Source: DATKDF01 sp963752045 (GTDB taxonomy: Bacteria > Acidobacteriota > Vicinamibacteria > Vicinamibacterales > SCN-69-37). From it: a DNA stretch of 64,000 nt. Location of the stretch: NCBI GenBank assembly GCA_963752045.1, contig CAVVWN010000008.1, positions 496,001 through 560,000 on the forward strand, written 5' to 3'. Positions 31,725-40,823 of the stretch are shown here, in pieces. Position 1 is the first letter of the stretch. Each line of letters starts with the position of its first letter. The notes below the pieces were generated by a model that was not told where the DNA came from, did not search any database, and saw only the letters and a program-made list of their open reading frames with translations. The translations under genes were made by a program, and so were the position numbers.

Positions 31725-32910
31725 GTGCCGGTCACGCCAGTCGCCGTCGTGTCTCGTCGTGGCGTCGAACGACTGCGTTCGGGCCATCCCTGGATCTACC
31801 GCAGCGACGTCCGTGACGTCGGATGCCGCGCCGGGCGACCTGGTGTCGGTCGTGACCGAGCGGGGAAGACCGCTCGCCTGGGCGCTCTGGAGCAGTACTT
31901 CGCAGATCGCCCTGCGTGCGCTCGGCACCGACGTCGATCCCGACGATGACGCCGGCTGGATCCGAGCGCGCATCGGGGCGGCGGCCGCCTACCGGGAAAC
32001 TCTCGACATCGACGCGTCGGCGTGGCGCGTCGTCAACGCCGAGGCCGACAGGCTGCCCGGCCTGATCGTGGACCGGTATGGCGACGAGACCGGCGCCTGG
32101 CTCGTCGTCCAGACCCTGTGCCAGGGCATGGACAGGCGCCTGCCGATCATCGTGGAGGCGCTCCTCGAGCGGTTCGCGCCGCGCGGCGTGCTCGCGCGAA
32201 ACGACCCGAAGGTCCGCCTCCTGGAAGGGCTCGACCAGCGGGTCGACGTGCTCGCCGGCGAGGTCCCCGCCGTCGTCGACGTTCGGGAAGGCTCGTTCAG
32301 CATCCGCACCGACCTTCGTGCAGGCCAGAAGACGGGAATGTACCTCGATCAGCGCGAGAACCATCTGGCGGCAGGGCGGTATGCGCGCGGCCGGGCGCTC
32401 GACGCGTTTGCCTATCACGGGGGCTTCGCGATGGCGCTGGCCGCGCGGGCGGAGTCGGTGCTGGCGCTCGATTCCTCGGCCGCCGCCGTGGAAGCCGCGC
32501 GCGCCAATGCCGAGAGGAACGGTCTGGCGAACATCGAGGTGCGCGAAGTCAACGTCTTCGACGAGCTGCGGGAGCTGGAGATTGCCCGCGAGCGCTTTCA
32601 GACGGTCGTGCTCGACCCGCCGGCATTCGCGAAGAACAAGGCCTCGGTCGAGCGTGCCGTTGCCGGTTACAAGGAGATCAACCTTCGGGCGCTGCGGCTG
32701 CTCGAGCCCGGCGGCATTTTGCTCACGTGCAGCTGCTCGCATCACGTCAGCGAGGGCCTGCTCCTCGACATCGTCGCCGACGCCTCACACGACGCGGGGG
32801 CGACGGTCGCTCTGATCGAGAAACGGATGCAGAGCCGCGATCATCCCGTGCTCGTCGGCGTGCCCGAGACGCTCTACCTGAAGTGCCTCGTCCTGCGTCG
32901 GGTGAGCTGA
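31725..32910 (+). CDS. RlmI-like class I rRNA methyltransferase, one +1 insertion
   Basis: The N-terminal PUA-type domain (RRGVERLRSGHPWIYRSDVRDV) starts at GTG 31725. An extra base at about 31821 shifts the frame to DAAPGDLVSVVTERGRPLAWALW. The rest carries NAEADRLPGLIVDRYGD, GMYLDQRENH, the SAM site LDAFAYHGGFAMALA and the VLDPPAFAKNK catalytic motif. Without the base it is 394 residues, the length of RlmI/YccW enzymes that methylate cytosine in 23S rRNA. The exact target is not certain. A TATCAT box ends 6 nt before the GTG, consistent with a leaderless mRNA. Confidence 0.88.
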
Positions 32911-33049
32911 CCGTTCGGCGGCCCCAGAACCGGTCGTTCCTACACGCACTCGAGTGGCGCCCGGTCCCGACGGAGCGGCCGAACGGCCGCGCTCGGTTAC
33001 GGGGAACTGGCGCAGGTCTTGCACCCTGCGGATCCGGGGAGGGCGTGTG

Positions 33050-33532
33050 ATGCGAAGGGAGAGGTGCGTAACGACTGGCCGGTTCCTGAAGGCCTTGTTT
33101 GTGGCGACGGTGCTTCTGGCCGCCGCGCCCGCCGCGGCGCAGACGCACGTCGGGTTGCGGGCCGGGGTGAGCGGAGGGCCGACCCAGTTCATATTTGGCG
33201 CACATGTCGACACGCCGCCGCTCGTTGAACACCTGACGTTCCGGCCCAATATCGAGGCCGGCATCGGCGACGACCGGACGCTCGTCGCGCTCAACTTCGA
33301 GTTTGCGTACTGGGTGCCGATCACAGACACGCGATGGCAGGTGTACTTCGCCGCGGGACCGGCTGCGAACATCATCTCGTTCGACGAGCATCATGGTGAC
33401 GGTGGGACCCATGTGGAGGGCGGCTTCAACTTCGCCGTCGGCGTGCAGCACGGGCGGGGCCTCTTTACCGAGCTCAAGGTGGGCGCCCTCGACAGCCCGG
33501 ACATCAAGTTCTCGGTCGGCTACGTCTTCTGA
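33050..33532 (+). CDS. Small outer-membrane beta-barrel protein
   Basis: A 160-residue protein. ATG 33050 has GGGGAGGG just upstream. The signal peptide (about residues 13-30) ends in AAPAAAQ. The rest shows alternating hydrophobic strands ending in the aromatic C-terminus FSVGYVF, as in 8-stranded barrels. A His/Asp-rich loop (FDEHHGDGGTH) could bind metal. No specific family could be named. It precedes thiC by 29 nt on the same strand, but a separate TATTCT box suggests that thiC has its own start. Confidence 0.65.
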   Translation: MRRERCVTTGRFLKALFVATVLLAAAPAAAQTHVGLRAGVSGGPTQFIFGAHVDTPPLVEHLTFRPNIEAGIGDDRTLVALNFEFAYWVPITDTRWQVYFAAGPAANIISFDEHHGDGGTHVEGGFNFAVGVQHGRGLFTELKVGALDSPDIKFSVGYVF

Positions 33533-33561
33533 GCCGGCCCGGTTCTGGTATTCTCGCGGGC

Positions 33562-35235
33562 ATGTCCCGAGTGTCCTATGACCCGTTGACCGAAGCGGAT
33601 TTCGATCGAGCGTACCCAGGCTCGCGGCGCGTGTACGAAACGGGCCCGAACGGCCTTGCCGTGCCGATGCGCGAGATCGAGCTCACTGGCGGCGAGCCTC
33701 CGCTCCGCGTCTACGACACGAGCGGTCCGCGAGGCGTGGACGTGCACGTGGGCCTGCCGCCGGTGCGCGCGTCCTGGATCGCCGGCCGGGAGGACACCGA
33801 CTCGATTCGGGCCGGCGCCCGGCATCCGGTGCGGCGCGCCCGCAACGGTCGAGCCGTGACGCAGATGCACTACGCGCGCCGGGGCGAGGTCACGCGCGAG
33901 ATGGAGTTCATCGCCCTTCGCGAAGGGCTTCCGGCTGAGTTCATTCGTTCGGAGGTCGCCCGCGGCCGCGCGATCATCCCGGCCAACATCAACCATCCCG
34001 AGCTCGAGCCGATGATCATCGGCCGCAACTTCCTGGTGAAGATCAACGCGAACATCGGAAACTCGTCCGTCGGTTCGTCGATCGTCGAGGAAGTCGACAA
34101 GCTTCGCTGGGCGACGCTCTGGGGCGCCGACACCGTCATGGACCTGTCGACCGGTCGCAACATTCATGAAACCCGCGAGTGGATTCTGCGCAACGCACCG
34201 GTGCCGATCGGCACCGTTCCCATCTACCAGGCGCTCGAGAAAGTGGGCGGGCGGCCGGAGGAGCTGACCTGGGAGGTCTACCGCGACACGCTCGTCGAAC
34301 AGGCCGAACAGGGCGTGGACTACTTCACGGTGCACGCCGGCGTGCTCCTGCGCTACGTGCCGCTCACCGCCCGACGGCTGACCGGCATCGTCTCGCGCGG
34401 CGGGTCGATCATCGCCAAGTGGTGCCTCGCGCATCACCAGGAGAACTTCACCTACACGCACTTCGCCGAGATCTGCGAGATCATGCGCGCCTACGACGTC
34501 TCTTTCTCGCTCGGCGACGGCCTGCGGCCGGGATCGATCGCCGACGCCAACGACGACGCGCAGTTCGCCGAGCTCCAGACCCAGGGGGAACTCACCAAGA
34601 TCGCCTGGGCGCACGACGTGCAGGTGATGAACGAGGGGCCCGGCCACGTGCCGATGCACCTCATCCGCGAGAACATGGACAAGCAGCTGGCCTGGTGCGA
34701 CGAGGCGCCGTTCTACACGCTCGGCCCGCTCACCACCGACATCGCGCCCGGCTACGACCACATCACGTCGGCGATCGGCGCCGCCATGATCGGCTGGTAC
34801 GGCACCGCGATGCTGTGCTACGTCACGCCGAAGGAGCATCTCGGGCTGCCCAATCGCGACGACGTGAAGCACGGCGTCATCGCCTACAAGATCGCCGCCC
34901 ACGCGGCCGACCTCGCCAAGGGCCACCCGCGCGCGCAGGCCTGGGACGACGCCCTCTCGAAGGCCCGGTTCGAGTTCCGGTGGGACGATCAGTTCAATCT
35001 CTCGCTCGACCCGGTGACCGCCCGCGCCTTCCACGACCAGACCCTGCCGGCTGACGGCGCCAAGGTCGCGCACTTCTGCTCGATGTGCGGCCCGAAGTTC
35101 TGCAGCATGGAGATCACGCAGCAGATTCGCGACTTCGCCGCTGGTCAGGGCCTCTCGGTCGATCAGGCCGTCGAAGTCGGGTTGTCCGAAAAGGCCCGTG
35201 AATTCCGGGCCGGAGCCGGGAAGGTCAGCGGCTGA
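33562..35235 (+). CDS. thiC: Phosphomethylpyrimidine synthase ThiC
   Basis: A 557-residue radical SAM enzyme that turns aminoimidazole ribotide into the HMP phosphate half of thiamine. It contains TQMHYARRGEVTREMEFIA, NINHPELEPMIIGRNF, KINANIGNS, TVMDLSTGRNIHETREWI, GPGHVPMHLIRENM and the C-terminal cluster motif CSMCGPKFC (C506, C509, C514). The N-terminus is short compared with E. coli ThiC. TATTCT ends 7 nt before the ATG. No TPP riboswitch fits into the 29-nt gap upstream. Its end overlaps the converging gene by 11 nt. Confidence 0.96.
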   Translation: MSRVSYDPLTEADFDRAYPGSRRVYETGPNGLAVPMREIELTGGEPPLRVYDTSGPRGVDVHVGLPPVRASWIAGREDTDSIRAGARHPVRRARNGRAVTQMHYARRGEVTREMEFIALREGLPAEFIRSEVARGRAIIPANINHPELEPMIIGRNFLVKINANIGNSSVGSSIVEEVDKLRWATLWGADTVMDLSTGRNIHETREWILRNAPVPIGTVPIYQALEKVGGRPEELTWEVYRDTLVEQAEQGVDYFTVHAGVLLRYVPLTARRLTGIVSRGGSIIAKWCLAHHQENFTYTHFAEICEIMRAYDVSFSLGDGLRPGSIADANDDAQFAELQTQGELTKIAWAHDVQVMNEGPGHVPMHLIRENMDKQLAWCDEAPFYTLGPLTTDIAPGYDHITSAIGAAMIGWYGTAMLCYVTPKEHLGLPNRDDVKHGVIAYKIAAHAADLAKGHPRAQAWDDALSKARFEFRWDDQFNLSLDPVTARAFHDQTLPADGAKVAHFCSMCGPKFCSMEITQQIRDFAAGQGLSVDQAVEVGLSEKAREFRAGAGKVSG

Positions 35236-35743
35236 CGACCGGCGGCTTGTCGCCGGCGACCGGGACGATCTGGATGATCGTGAGGAAGCGCTTCTCCGTC
35301 GTGCCGTCGACGAAGAGATATCCCGGGGAGTTGTTCCAACTGTAGTCCTTCACCACGATGCTCGGCGGAAACGCCATGCGGTTTTCGTCGAACCGGCCGA
35401 GGTCGAACTGCTGCATCGCCGGCGACTTGAACAGTTCGCGGCCGCCCGACCGGAGCACGCTCCGGTAATAGGTGACGATGGTCTCGTAGCTCGTGTTGCT
35501 GCCGTAGAGGTAGTAGCGCTGCCCGAGGCCCGCGTCGAACGACTCGAGGAACTCCGCCGTCGGGTAGACCGGCGCGTTGCCGAGCGTGGCCTCCGCGGGA
35601 GGCAGGTCGTCCTGCGGGGTGGCCGGTTTGGGGGCCGACGCGCCCGGGAACGGCCTGGGAATCGGCGGTTGCTGCACGGGCGGCGTCTGGCCGGACGCGA
35701 CCGCCGCCAGCATCACGGCGCCAATGGCCGCTCCAGACGTCAT
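35225..35743 (-). CDS. Exported protein of unknown function
   Basis: A 172-residue protein with signal peptide MTSGAAIGAVMLAAVASGQ, a Pro-rich stretch (about 20-50), then a domain with FDAGLGQRYYLYGSNTSYETIVTYYRSVLRSGG, FDENRMAFPPSIVVKDYSW and GYLFVDGTTEKRFLTIIQIVPV. The last motifs recall secreted beta-sheet proteins common in Acidobacteriota genomes, but no domain was identified. ATG 35743 is preferred over an upstream GTG at 35785. A perfect TATAAT lies upstream on the same strand. Confidence 0.65.
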   Translation of the reverse strand: MTSGAAIGAVMLAAVASGQTPPVQQPPIPRPFPGASAPKPATPQDDLPPAEATLGNAPVYPTAEFLESFDAGLGQRYYLYGSNTSYETIVTYYRSVLRSGGRELFKSPAMQQFDLGRFDENRMAFPPSIVVKDYSWNNSPGYLFVDGTTEKRFLTIIQIVPVAGDKPPVVSR

Positions 35744-35766
35744 CCGGACCACCGACTGCACCTCGT

Positions 35767-35773
35767 TATTATA
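35767..35773. promoter_or_regulatory. Overlapping divergent -10 boxes
   Basis: On the plus strand TATTAT (35767-35772) ends 6 nt before the GTG start at 35779. On the minus strand TATAAT overlaps the same bases about 24 nt before the ATG at 35743. One AT-rich patch may serve both genes, with the plus-strand message leaderless. Confidence 0.45.
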
Positions 35774-35778
35774 GGTCC

Positions 35779-36921
35779 GTGACACACCTGCTGTCGGCTG
35801 CCGAGCGGGAACGGGACTGGACGATGGCCGTCGTCCGGAGTCTGGCGGAAATCGAGTCGCCCAGCACGGATCGGGCGGCCCTGGACCGATGTGCCGTGCA
35901 TCTGATGGAGCGGTGCCGGGAGGCTGGGGCGACCGTTCGGCGGGAATCGGGGGCGCCGACGGCGGACCATGTGGTTGCCGAGTGGCCCGGCACCGGGCGG
36001 CCGGTCCTCATCGTCGGCCACTTCGATACCGTCTGGCCGGTGGGACAGCTCGGCCGCATGCCGATCCGGCTCTCGGACGGCCGGCTTTACGGTCCCGGCG
36101 TGCTCGACATGAAGGCGGGTCTGGCCGTGGCCCTGACCGCCATGCGGGTGCTCGACGCGGTGGCCCCCGGATCGGACAGGCCTCCGGTCACGCTGCTGGC
36201 CACGTCGGATGAAGAAGTGGGGAGCACGACGTCGCGGGCGCTCATCGAGGCGCTGGCCAGGAGAAGCGCAGCCGTCCTCGTTCTCGAACCTGCGATACCG
36301 GGCGGCGCGCTCAAGACCGCCCGCAAGGGTGTGGGCGAGTTCGAGATCATCGCCCATGGCGTGGCGGCGCACGCCGGCGTGGATCCGGGTGCCGGCGCGA
36401 GCGCCGTTCACGAGATCGCGCATCAGATCGCGGCTGCGGCCGCCCTGGCCGACCCGGCGACGGGGCTCTCGGTCAACGTCGGTGTCGTCGAAGGCGGCAC
36501 GCGGTCGAATGTCGTCGCGGAGCTGGCGAGGGCCGTGGCCGACGTGCGCATCAGTCGTGCCGCCGACGCGTCGCGGATCGAACAGGCGTTTGCCGGCCTT
36601 CGCCCGGTGACCCCGGGGGTCAGGCTGGAGGTTCGGGGCGGCGTGAATCGTCCGCCGATGGAGCGGACCGCGGGCGGCGCACGCCTGTTCGAACTGGCGC
36701 GCGACGTGGCCGGAACCTGGGGGGAGGACCTTCACGAGGGCGCCACGGGCGGCGCCTCGGACGGGAACTTCACGGCGGCCATCGGCGTCCCAACTCTTGA
36801 CGGTCTCGGAGGCGTCGGCGATGGCCCGCACGCCCTCCACGAACACATAGAAGTTGATTTCCTGCCGCGACGCGCCGCGCTCGTGGCAGGTCTGCTGGCG
36901 CGGCTTTGCGCGGATCGGTGA
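35779..36921 (+). CDS. M20 family metallopeptidase (CPG2-like)
   Basis: A 380-residue zinc exopeptidase with GTG start. Metal and catalytic motifs are VGHFDTVWPVG (His, Asp), GPGVLDMKAG (bridging Asp), SDEEVGS (catalytic Glu), LEPA and the C-terminal HEHIEV. A dimerisation insert lies at about residues 190-300 (GVAAHAGVDPGAGASA). The order matches glutamate carboxypeptidase/CPG2-type M20 enzymes that remove a C-terminal residue or deacylate amino acids. No signal peptide is visible, so it should be cytosolic. htpX starts 10 nt downstream. Confidence 0.85.
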   Translation: MTHLLSAAERERDWTMAVVRSLAEIESPSTDRAALDRCAVHLMERCREAGATVRRESGAPTADHVVAEWPGTGRPVLIVGHFDTVWPVGQLGRMPIRLSDGRLYGPGVLDMKAGLAVALTAMRVLDAVAPGSDRPPVTLLATSDEEVGSTTSRALIEALARRSAAVLVLEPAIPGGALKTARKGVGEFEIIAHGVAAHAGVDPGAGASAVHEIAHQIAAAAALADPATGLSVNVGVVEGGTRSNVVAELARAVADVRISRAADASRIEQAFAGLRPVTPGVRLEVRGGVNRPPMERTAGGARLFELARDVAGTWGEDLHEGATGGASDGNFTAAIGVPTLDGLGGVGDGPHALHEHIEVDFLPRRAALVAGLLARLCADR

Positions 36922-36931
36922 TAGTAGACAT

Positions 36932-37771
36932 ATGACGGCTTTCAAGACGGCCATCCTTCTCGGGTTCCTCAGTGCCCTTCTGCTCCTGGCCGGGCAGGCG
37001 ATCGGCGGGCAGGGCGGACTGGTGATCGCGTTTGTCTTTGCGCTGGTCATGAACGTGGGCAGCTACTGGTTCTCGGACCGGATCGTGTTGCGCATGTACC
37101 GGGCGTCGGAAGTCGGTCCCGACCACCCGCTTCATGCCATGACGGCTCGGCTCGCCCGACGTGCCGGGCTGCCGATGCCGAAGGTCTACGTGATTCCCAA
37201 TCCGTCGCCGAACGCGTTTGCCACCGGGCGCAATCCCGAGCACGCCGCCGTCGCCGCGACCGAAGGCATCCTGCGCCTGTTGCCGGAAGCCGAGCTCGAG
37301 GGCGTCATCGCGCACGAGCTGGCGCACGTCAAGCACCGCGACATCCTGATTTCGAGCGTGGCGGCAACGATTGCGGCCGCGATCATGGTGCTGGCGAACA
37401 TGGCCCAATGGGCGGCGATTTTCGGCGGCGGCTCGCGGGACCGCGAGGGCGCCAATCCGATAGCTCTGCTGGGCATGGCGATTCTGGCGCCGCTTGCCGC
37501 CGGCCTGATTCAGGCCGCGATCTCGCGCCAGCGCGAGTTCGCGGCCGACCGGCGCGGCGCCGAGATTGCCGGCTCGCCGGCCGGGCTGGCGAGCGCGCTT
37601 CGGCACATCGAGGCCGCCGCCCGACAGGTGCCGCTCGACGCCAACCCGGCCACGGCGCACATGTTCATCATGAAGCCGTTCTCGGGTCGTGGGCTCGCAT
37701 CGCTCTTCTCGACGCATCCGCCGACCGAAGAGCGGGTGGCCGCGCTCATGGCGCTTCGCGGACGGGTCTGA
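36932..37771 (+). CDS. htpX: Membrane zinc protease HtpX
   Basis: A 279-residue M48 metalloprotease. It has two N-terminal membrane segments (about residues 6-25 and 30-47), the zinc motif VIAHELAHVKHRD, two further hydrophobic stretches and the third-ligand region QREFAADRRGAEI. The C-terminus has FSTHPPTEERVAAL. HtpX degrades damaged membrane proteins. It follows the M20 peptidase closely. Its last 26 bases overlap the converging radical SAM gene. Confidence 0.93.
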   Translation: MTAFKTAILLGFLSALLLLAGQAIGGQGGLVIAFVFALVMNVGSYWFSDRIVLRMYRASEVGPDHPLHAMTARLARRAGLPMPKVYVIPNPSPNAFATGRNPEHAAVAATEGILRLLPEAELEGVIAHELAHVKHRDILISSVAATIAAAIMVLANMAQWAAIFGGGSRDREGANPIALLGMAILAPLAAGLIQAAISRQREFAADRRGAEIAGSPAGLASALRHIEAAARQVPLDANPATAHMFIMKPFSGRGLASLFSTHPPTEERVAALMALRGRV

Positions 37772-38756
37772 GCGAAGGCGCGGGTTTCGCGCAGGATTGA
37801 GTCTCGGGCTGGCCGGCAGCCGGGACCGATCGGGCGCTGGCCGAGCGCACCAGTTGCTTCACGGCCGACACGTATCCGGCAGGCGCCTGGCTCCGCCGGT
37901 AGAGTCGGGCATAGCCATCCACGAGATCCGGATACTCGCGTGCGAGCACCTCGAAGAAGTGCTCGCGCACGCCTGTGTCGAGGCGGGCGACGTTCGCACC
38001 GATGAACCGGGCGCCTGAGTCGGCAATGGCCGCGAGGGTCCGCGTCATCGACTCGCGTGAGGTCGAAATACCCGGCAGGAGCGGCATCATCAGGACACCG
38101 GCATCGATGCCTGCCCGTGCCAGCGAGCCGATGGCCTTGAGGCGTTGAGCGGGCGGAGCGGTTCCAGGCTCGAGCCTCCGCCACACTTCGTCGTCAACCG
38201 AGGCCACGCTCACCACCACCTGGCAACCCGCGTGGCGGGAGCCCTCGACGAAGACGTCGGCGTCGCGCACGACGAGCGGGCCCTTGGTCACAATCGTGAA
38301 CGGCGTGCGACTGGCGACGAGGAGCTCGAGGCAACGGCGCGTGAGCCGGTAGTGCCCTTCGATTGGCTGATAGGGATCGGTCGCCGTGCCGACGGCAACG
38401 GTCTCATGCCCCCAGGCCGCGCGGCCGAGCTCCCGCGCGAGCACGGCCGGCAGATTGCTCTTCACCAGGATCAATCCTGAGAAGTCGTTGCCGGCTCCAA
38501 GCTCGAGGTGTCGCTGGTACTTGCGCGCATAGCAGTAGTGGCAGGCGTGCGTGCAGCCCCGATACGGGTTGACGGCCCATCGAAAGGGCATGCCAACCGT
38601 CCGGGTGAGCCCGGAGCGCACCGTCACTTCCTGATATCGAGCCTCGTCAGCGAGGCGCTTCGCATCGGGCAGACCTTCGAGACCGGCCAGCCGGACCGCC
38701 TCGGCGACATCCCTCAGGCCGGGTGGCCGGGAATCCTGGAAGAGCGAGAGTTGCAT
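37746..38756 (-). CDS. Radical SAM protein (SplB/Rv2578c-like)
   Basis: A 336-residue protein. The 4Fe-4S motif is in YRGCTHACHYCYAR (C-x3-C-x2-C). Next come a DFSGLILVKSNLPAVLA segment, GTATDPYQPIEGHYRLTRRCLE and TPFTIVTKGPLV, then VSVASVDDEVWRRLEPGTAPPAQRL and GVLMMPLLPGIS. This pattern is shared by the Rv2578c group related to spore photoproduct lyase. No substrate is known for the group. The C-terminus is rich in Ser/Pro/Arg and not conserved. It faces htpX, which it overlaps at the 3' end. Confidence 0.82.
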   Translation of the reverse strand: MQLSLFQDSRPPGLRDVAEAVRLAGLEGLPDAKRLADEARYQEVTVRSGLTRTVGMPFRWAVNPYRGCTHACHYCYARKYQRHLELGAGNDFSGLILVKSNLPAVLARELGRAAWGHETVAVGTATDPYQPIEGHYRLTRRCLELLVASRTPFTIVTKGPLVVRDADVFVEGSRHAGCQVVVSVASVDDEVWRRLEPGTAPPAQRLKAIGSLARAGIDAGVLMMPLLPGISTSRESMTRTLAAIADSGARFIGANVARLDTGVREHFFEVLAREYPDLVDGYARLYRRSQAPAGYVSAVKQLVRSASARSVPAAGQPETQSCAKPAPSLRPVREAP

Positions 38757-38827
38757 GGGTTCTGGATGACTTTCGCTTTATATTCGTCATCCAGGCGGCT
38801 GCTGTCAACCGCCAACCCGGCTCGCGC

Positions 38828-39781
38828 TCAGGCCGGGCCTGGCGCTCCGGTCTGGTGCCGCCACCAGTTGAGCGTGTCGCGCAGCGTTTGTTCGACCGAG
38901 ATTCGCGGCGCCCACCCGAGCTCGGAGCGGATGCGCGTGGCATCGCCCTGGACGACAGGCACGTCCTGCGGGCGCATACGTCCCACGTCCACGCGAACGT
39001 CGATGGGCACTCGGGACAGATGCAGGAGTTCCTCGAGGAGGTCGCCGATTCTCCATGCTCGTCCCGAGCAGATGTTATAGGGTCGGCCGGCGGGCGCCGA
39101 TTTCATGAGCAGGGCGTAGGCGTCAACCACGTCGCGCACGTCGGTGATGTCTCGACGCGAGTCGAGGTTGCCAACCGTCATGGAGGGTGCCTCGAGGCCG
39201 GCTTCAATCCGCGCGACCTGCCGCGCGAAGCTCGGGACCGCGAACGCGGGCTTCTGCCCTGGTCCGGTGTGGTTGAAGGGCCGGGCGACGACGACGTCGA
39301 GGTCGTCTTCGGCAACGGCGCAAAGCGCCAGTTGATCCTGAGCCAGCTTGGACAGCCCGTACGGGTTGGGCGGCACCATCGGCGCCTCCTCGTCGAGCGG
39401 GTCGTCGCTCGATTGGTACACCTGCGCCGACGTGACGACGAGGATCCGACAGCCCAGCTGCGCTCGCCGGACCGCGTCGAGCACGTAATAAGTGCCGAGG
39501 GCGTTCGTCCGCAGGTGGGGCACCACGTTCTGCCAGGACGTATCGATCTGGGGCGCGCCGGCCAGGTGGTAGATCTCCTCCGGGGTGTCGTCGCGGAGTG
39601 CCGAGTCGACGGCCTGCCGGTCCAGCACGTCCACGGCCCGCCACGTGATGGGCGGACTCGAAGGCGGTTCGGGGTGCCGCGGGTGGTGCCAGCCGACGAG
39701 CGAACGACCGCGCAGGCGATGCAGCAGGTGCTGGCCGACAAAACCCGCGGCGCCAGTGACGACTGTCGTGCCTGCGCTCAT
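38828..39781 (-). CDS. GDP-6-deoxy-D-mannose reductase-like NAD-dependent epimerase
   Basis: A 317-residue short-chain dehydrogenase of the extended type. It has VVTGAAGFVGQHLL (Rossmann), YHLAGAPQIDTSW, SAQVYQSSDDPLDEEAPMVPPNPYGLSKLAQD (the catalytic Ser and Tyr-x3-Lys), FNHTGPGQKPAFAVPSFARQV and DITDVRDVVDAYALL. These fit RMD-type reductases that make GDP-D-rhamnose, or close relatives. It follows rfbB by 7 nt on the same strand, pointing to deoxysugar supply for LPS or glycans. Confidence 0.78.
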   Translation of the reverse strand: MSAGTTVVTGAAGFVGQHLLHRLRGRSLVGWHHPRHPEPPSSPPITWRAVDVLDRQAVDSALRDDTPEEIYHLAGAPQIDTSWQNVVPHLRTNALGTYYVLDAVRRAQLGCRILVVTSAQVYQSSDDPLDEEAPMVPPNPYGLSKLAQDQLALCAVAEDDLDVVVARPFNHTGPGQKPAFAVPSFARQVARIEAGLEAPSMTVGNLDSRRDITDVRDVVDAYALLMKSAPAGRPYNICSGRAWRIGDLLEELLHLSRVPIDVRVDVGRMRPQDVPVVQGDATRIRSELGWAPRISVEQTLRDTLNWWRHQTGAPGPA

Positions 39782-39788
39782 GCGTCGA

Positions 39789-40823
39789 TCAGGTTCCGGG
39801 CGCGCGCTCGCCGTACTGGGCGGCGTAGTAGGCCCGGAAGGCGGGGTCCTGTTCCTTGATGGGCCGCCACCAGGACGGGTGATTCCGGTACCACTCGACG
39901 GTGGCCGCGAGGCCCTCGTCGAAGGCGACGAGCGGCTGCCATCCGAGGGCGCGGAGTTTGGACGTGTCGAGCGCGTAGCGGCGGTCGTGGCCTGGCCGGT
40001 CGGCGACCGGGCGGATGAGCGATTCGGACCGCCCGACGAGCTTCAGGATCTGGCGGGTGAGCTCGATGTTGGGCACCTCGTTGCCGCCCCCGATGTTGTA
40101 CACCTCGCCCGGCTCGCCGTGCTCGATGAGCAGGTCGATCGCCCGGCAATGGTCGGTCACGTGGAGCCAGTCGCGGACGTTGAGCCCGTCGCCGTAGAGC
40201 GGGACGGGCTGGTCGTCGATCGCGTTGGTGATGAAGAGCGGAATGACCTTCTCGGGGAACTGGTTGGGGCCGTAGTTGTTCGAGGCGCGCGTGACGACGA
40301 CCGGCACGTGATAGGTGGCCCAGTAGCTGTAGGCGAGCCGGTCGGCTCCCGCCTTGCTGGCCGAGTAGGGATTGCGGGGCCTGAGCTCGTCGGTCTCACG
40401 ACTCGCGCCGCTCGGCACGCTGCCGTAGACCTCGTCGGTGGAGATCTGGATGAAGCGCCGCAGGTCGGGCGCCTGCCGCGCGGCCTCGAGGAGCACGAAC
40501 GTGCCGAACACGTCGGTGTGGATGAACTCTCCCGCCGCGAGAATCGAGCGGTCGACGTGGGTCTCGGCGGCAAAGTGGACGACGAGGTTCGCCTCGCGAA
40601 CGAGCGGACCCGCCACGTTGGGATCCGTGATGTCACCCCTGACGAACCGGTGACGAGGGCTGTCCTTCACCTCGTCGAGGTTCTCGAGCCGTCCGGCGTA
40701 GGTCAGCTTGTCGAGCGTGGTGATCTGCCAGTCCGCGTGCGCCTCGTGCGCCCAGCGGACGAAGTTCGAGCCGATGAATCCGGCCCCCCCGGTGACGAGC
40801 ACGCGCGTCATGACGTCGGGCAT
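39789..40823 (-). CDS. rfbB: dTDP-glucose 4,6-dehydratase
   Basis: A 344-residue enzyme. ATG 40823 shares a base with the lptD stop (TAATG), and a second in-frame ATG at 40811 gives the classic start MTRVLVTGGAGFIGSNF. Motifs are VVHFAAETHVDRSI, ISTDEVYGS, NPYSASKAGADRL, RASNNYGPNQFPEKVIPLFI, GDGLNVRDWLHVTDHCRAI and RPGHDRRYALD. It converts dTDP-glucose to dTDP-4-keto-6-deoxyglucose, the entry to dTDP-rhamnose and other sugars. The other rml genes are not here. Confidence 0.93.
   Translation of the reverse strand: MPDVMTRVLVTGGAGFIGSNFVRWAHEAHADWQITTLDKLTYAGRLENLDEVKDSPRHRFVRGDITDPNVAGPLVREANLVVHFAAETHVDRSILAAGEFIHTDVFGTFVLLEAARQAPDLRRFIQISTDEVYGSVPSGASRETDELRPRNPYSASKAGADRLAYSYWATYHVPVVVTRASNNYGPNQFPEKVIPLFITNAIDDQPVPLYGDGLNVRDWLHVTDHCRAIDLLIEHGEPGEVYNIGGGNEVPNIELTRQILKLVGRSESLIRPVADRPGHDRRYALDTSKLRALGWQPLVAFDEGLAATVEWYRNHPSWWRPIKEQDPAFRAYYAAQYGERAPGT

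Noticed and set aside
33533..33561. TPP riboswitch before thiC
   Set aside because: Only 29 nt separate thiC from the previous stop and no CUGAGA/ACCUGA-like core was found there.
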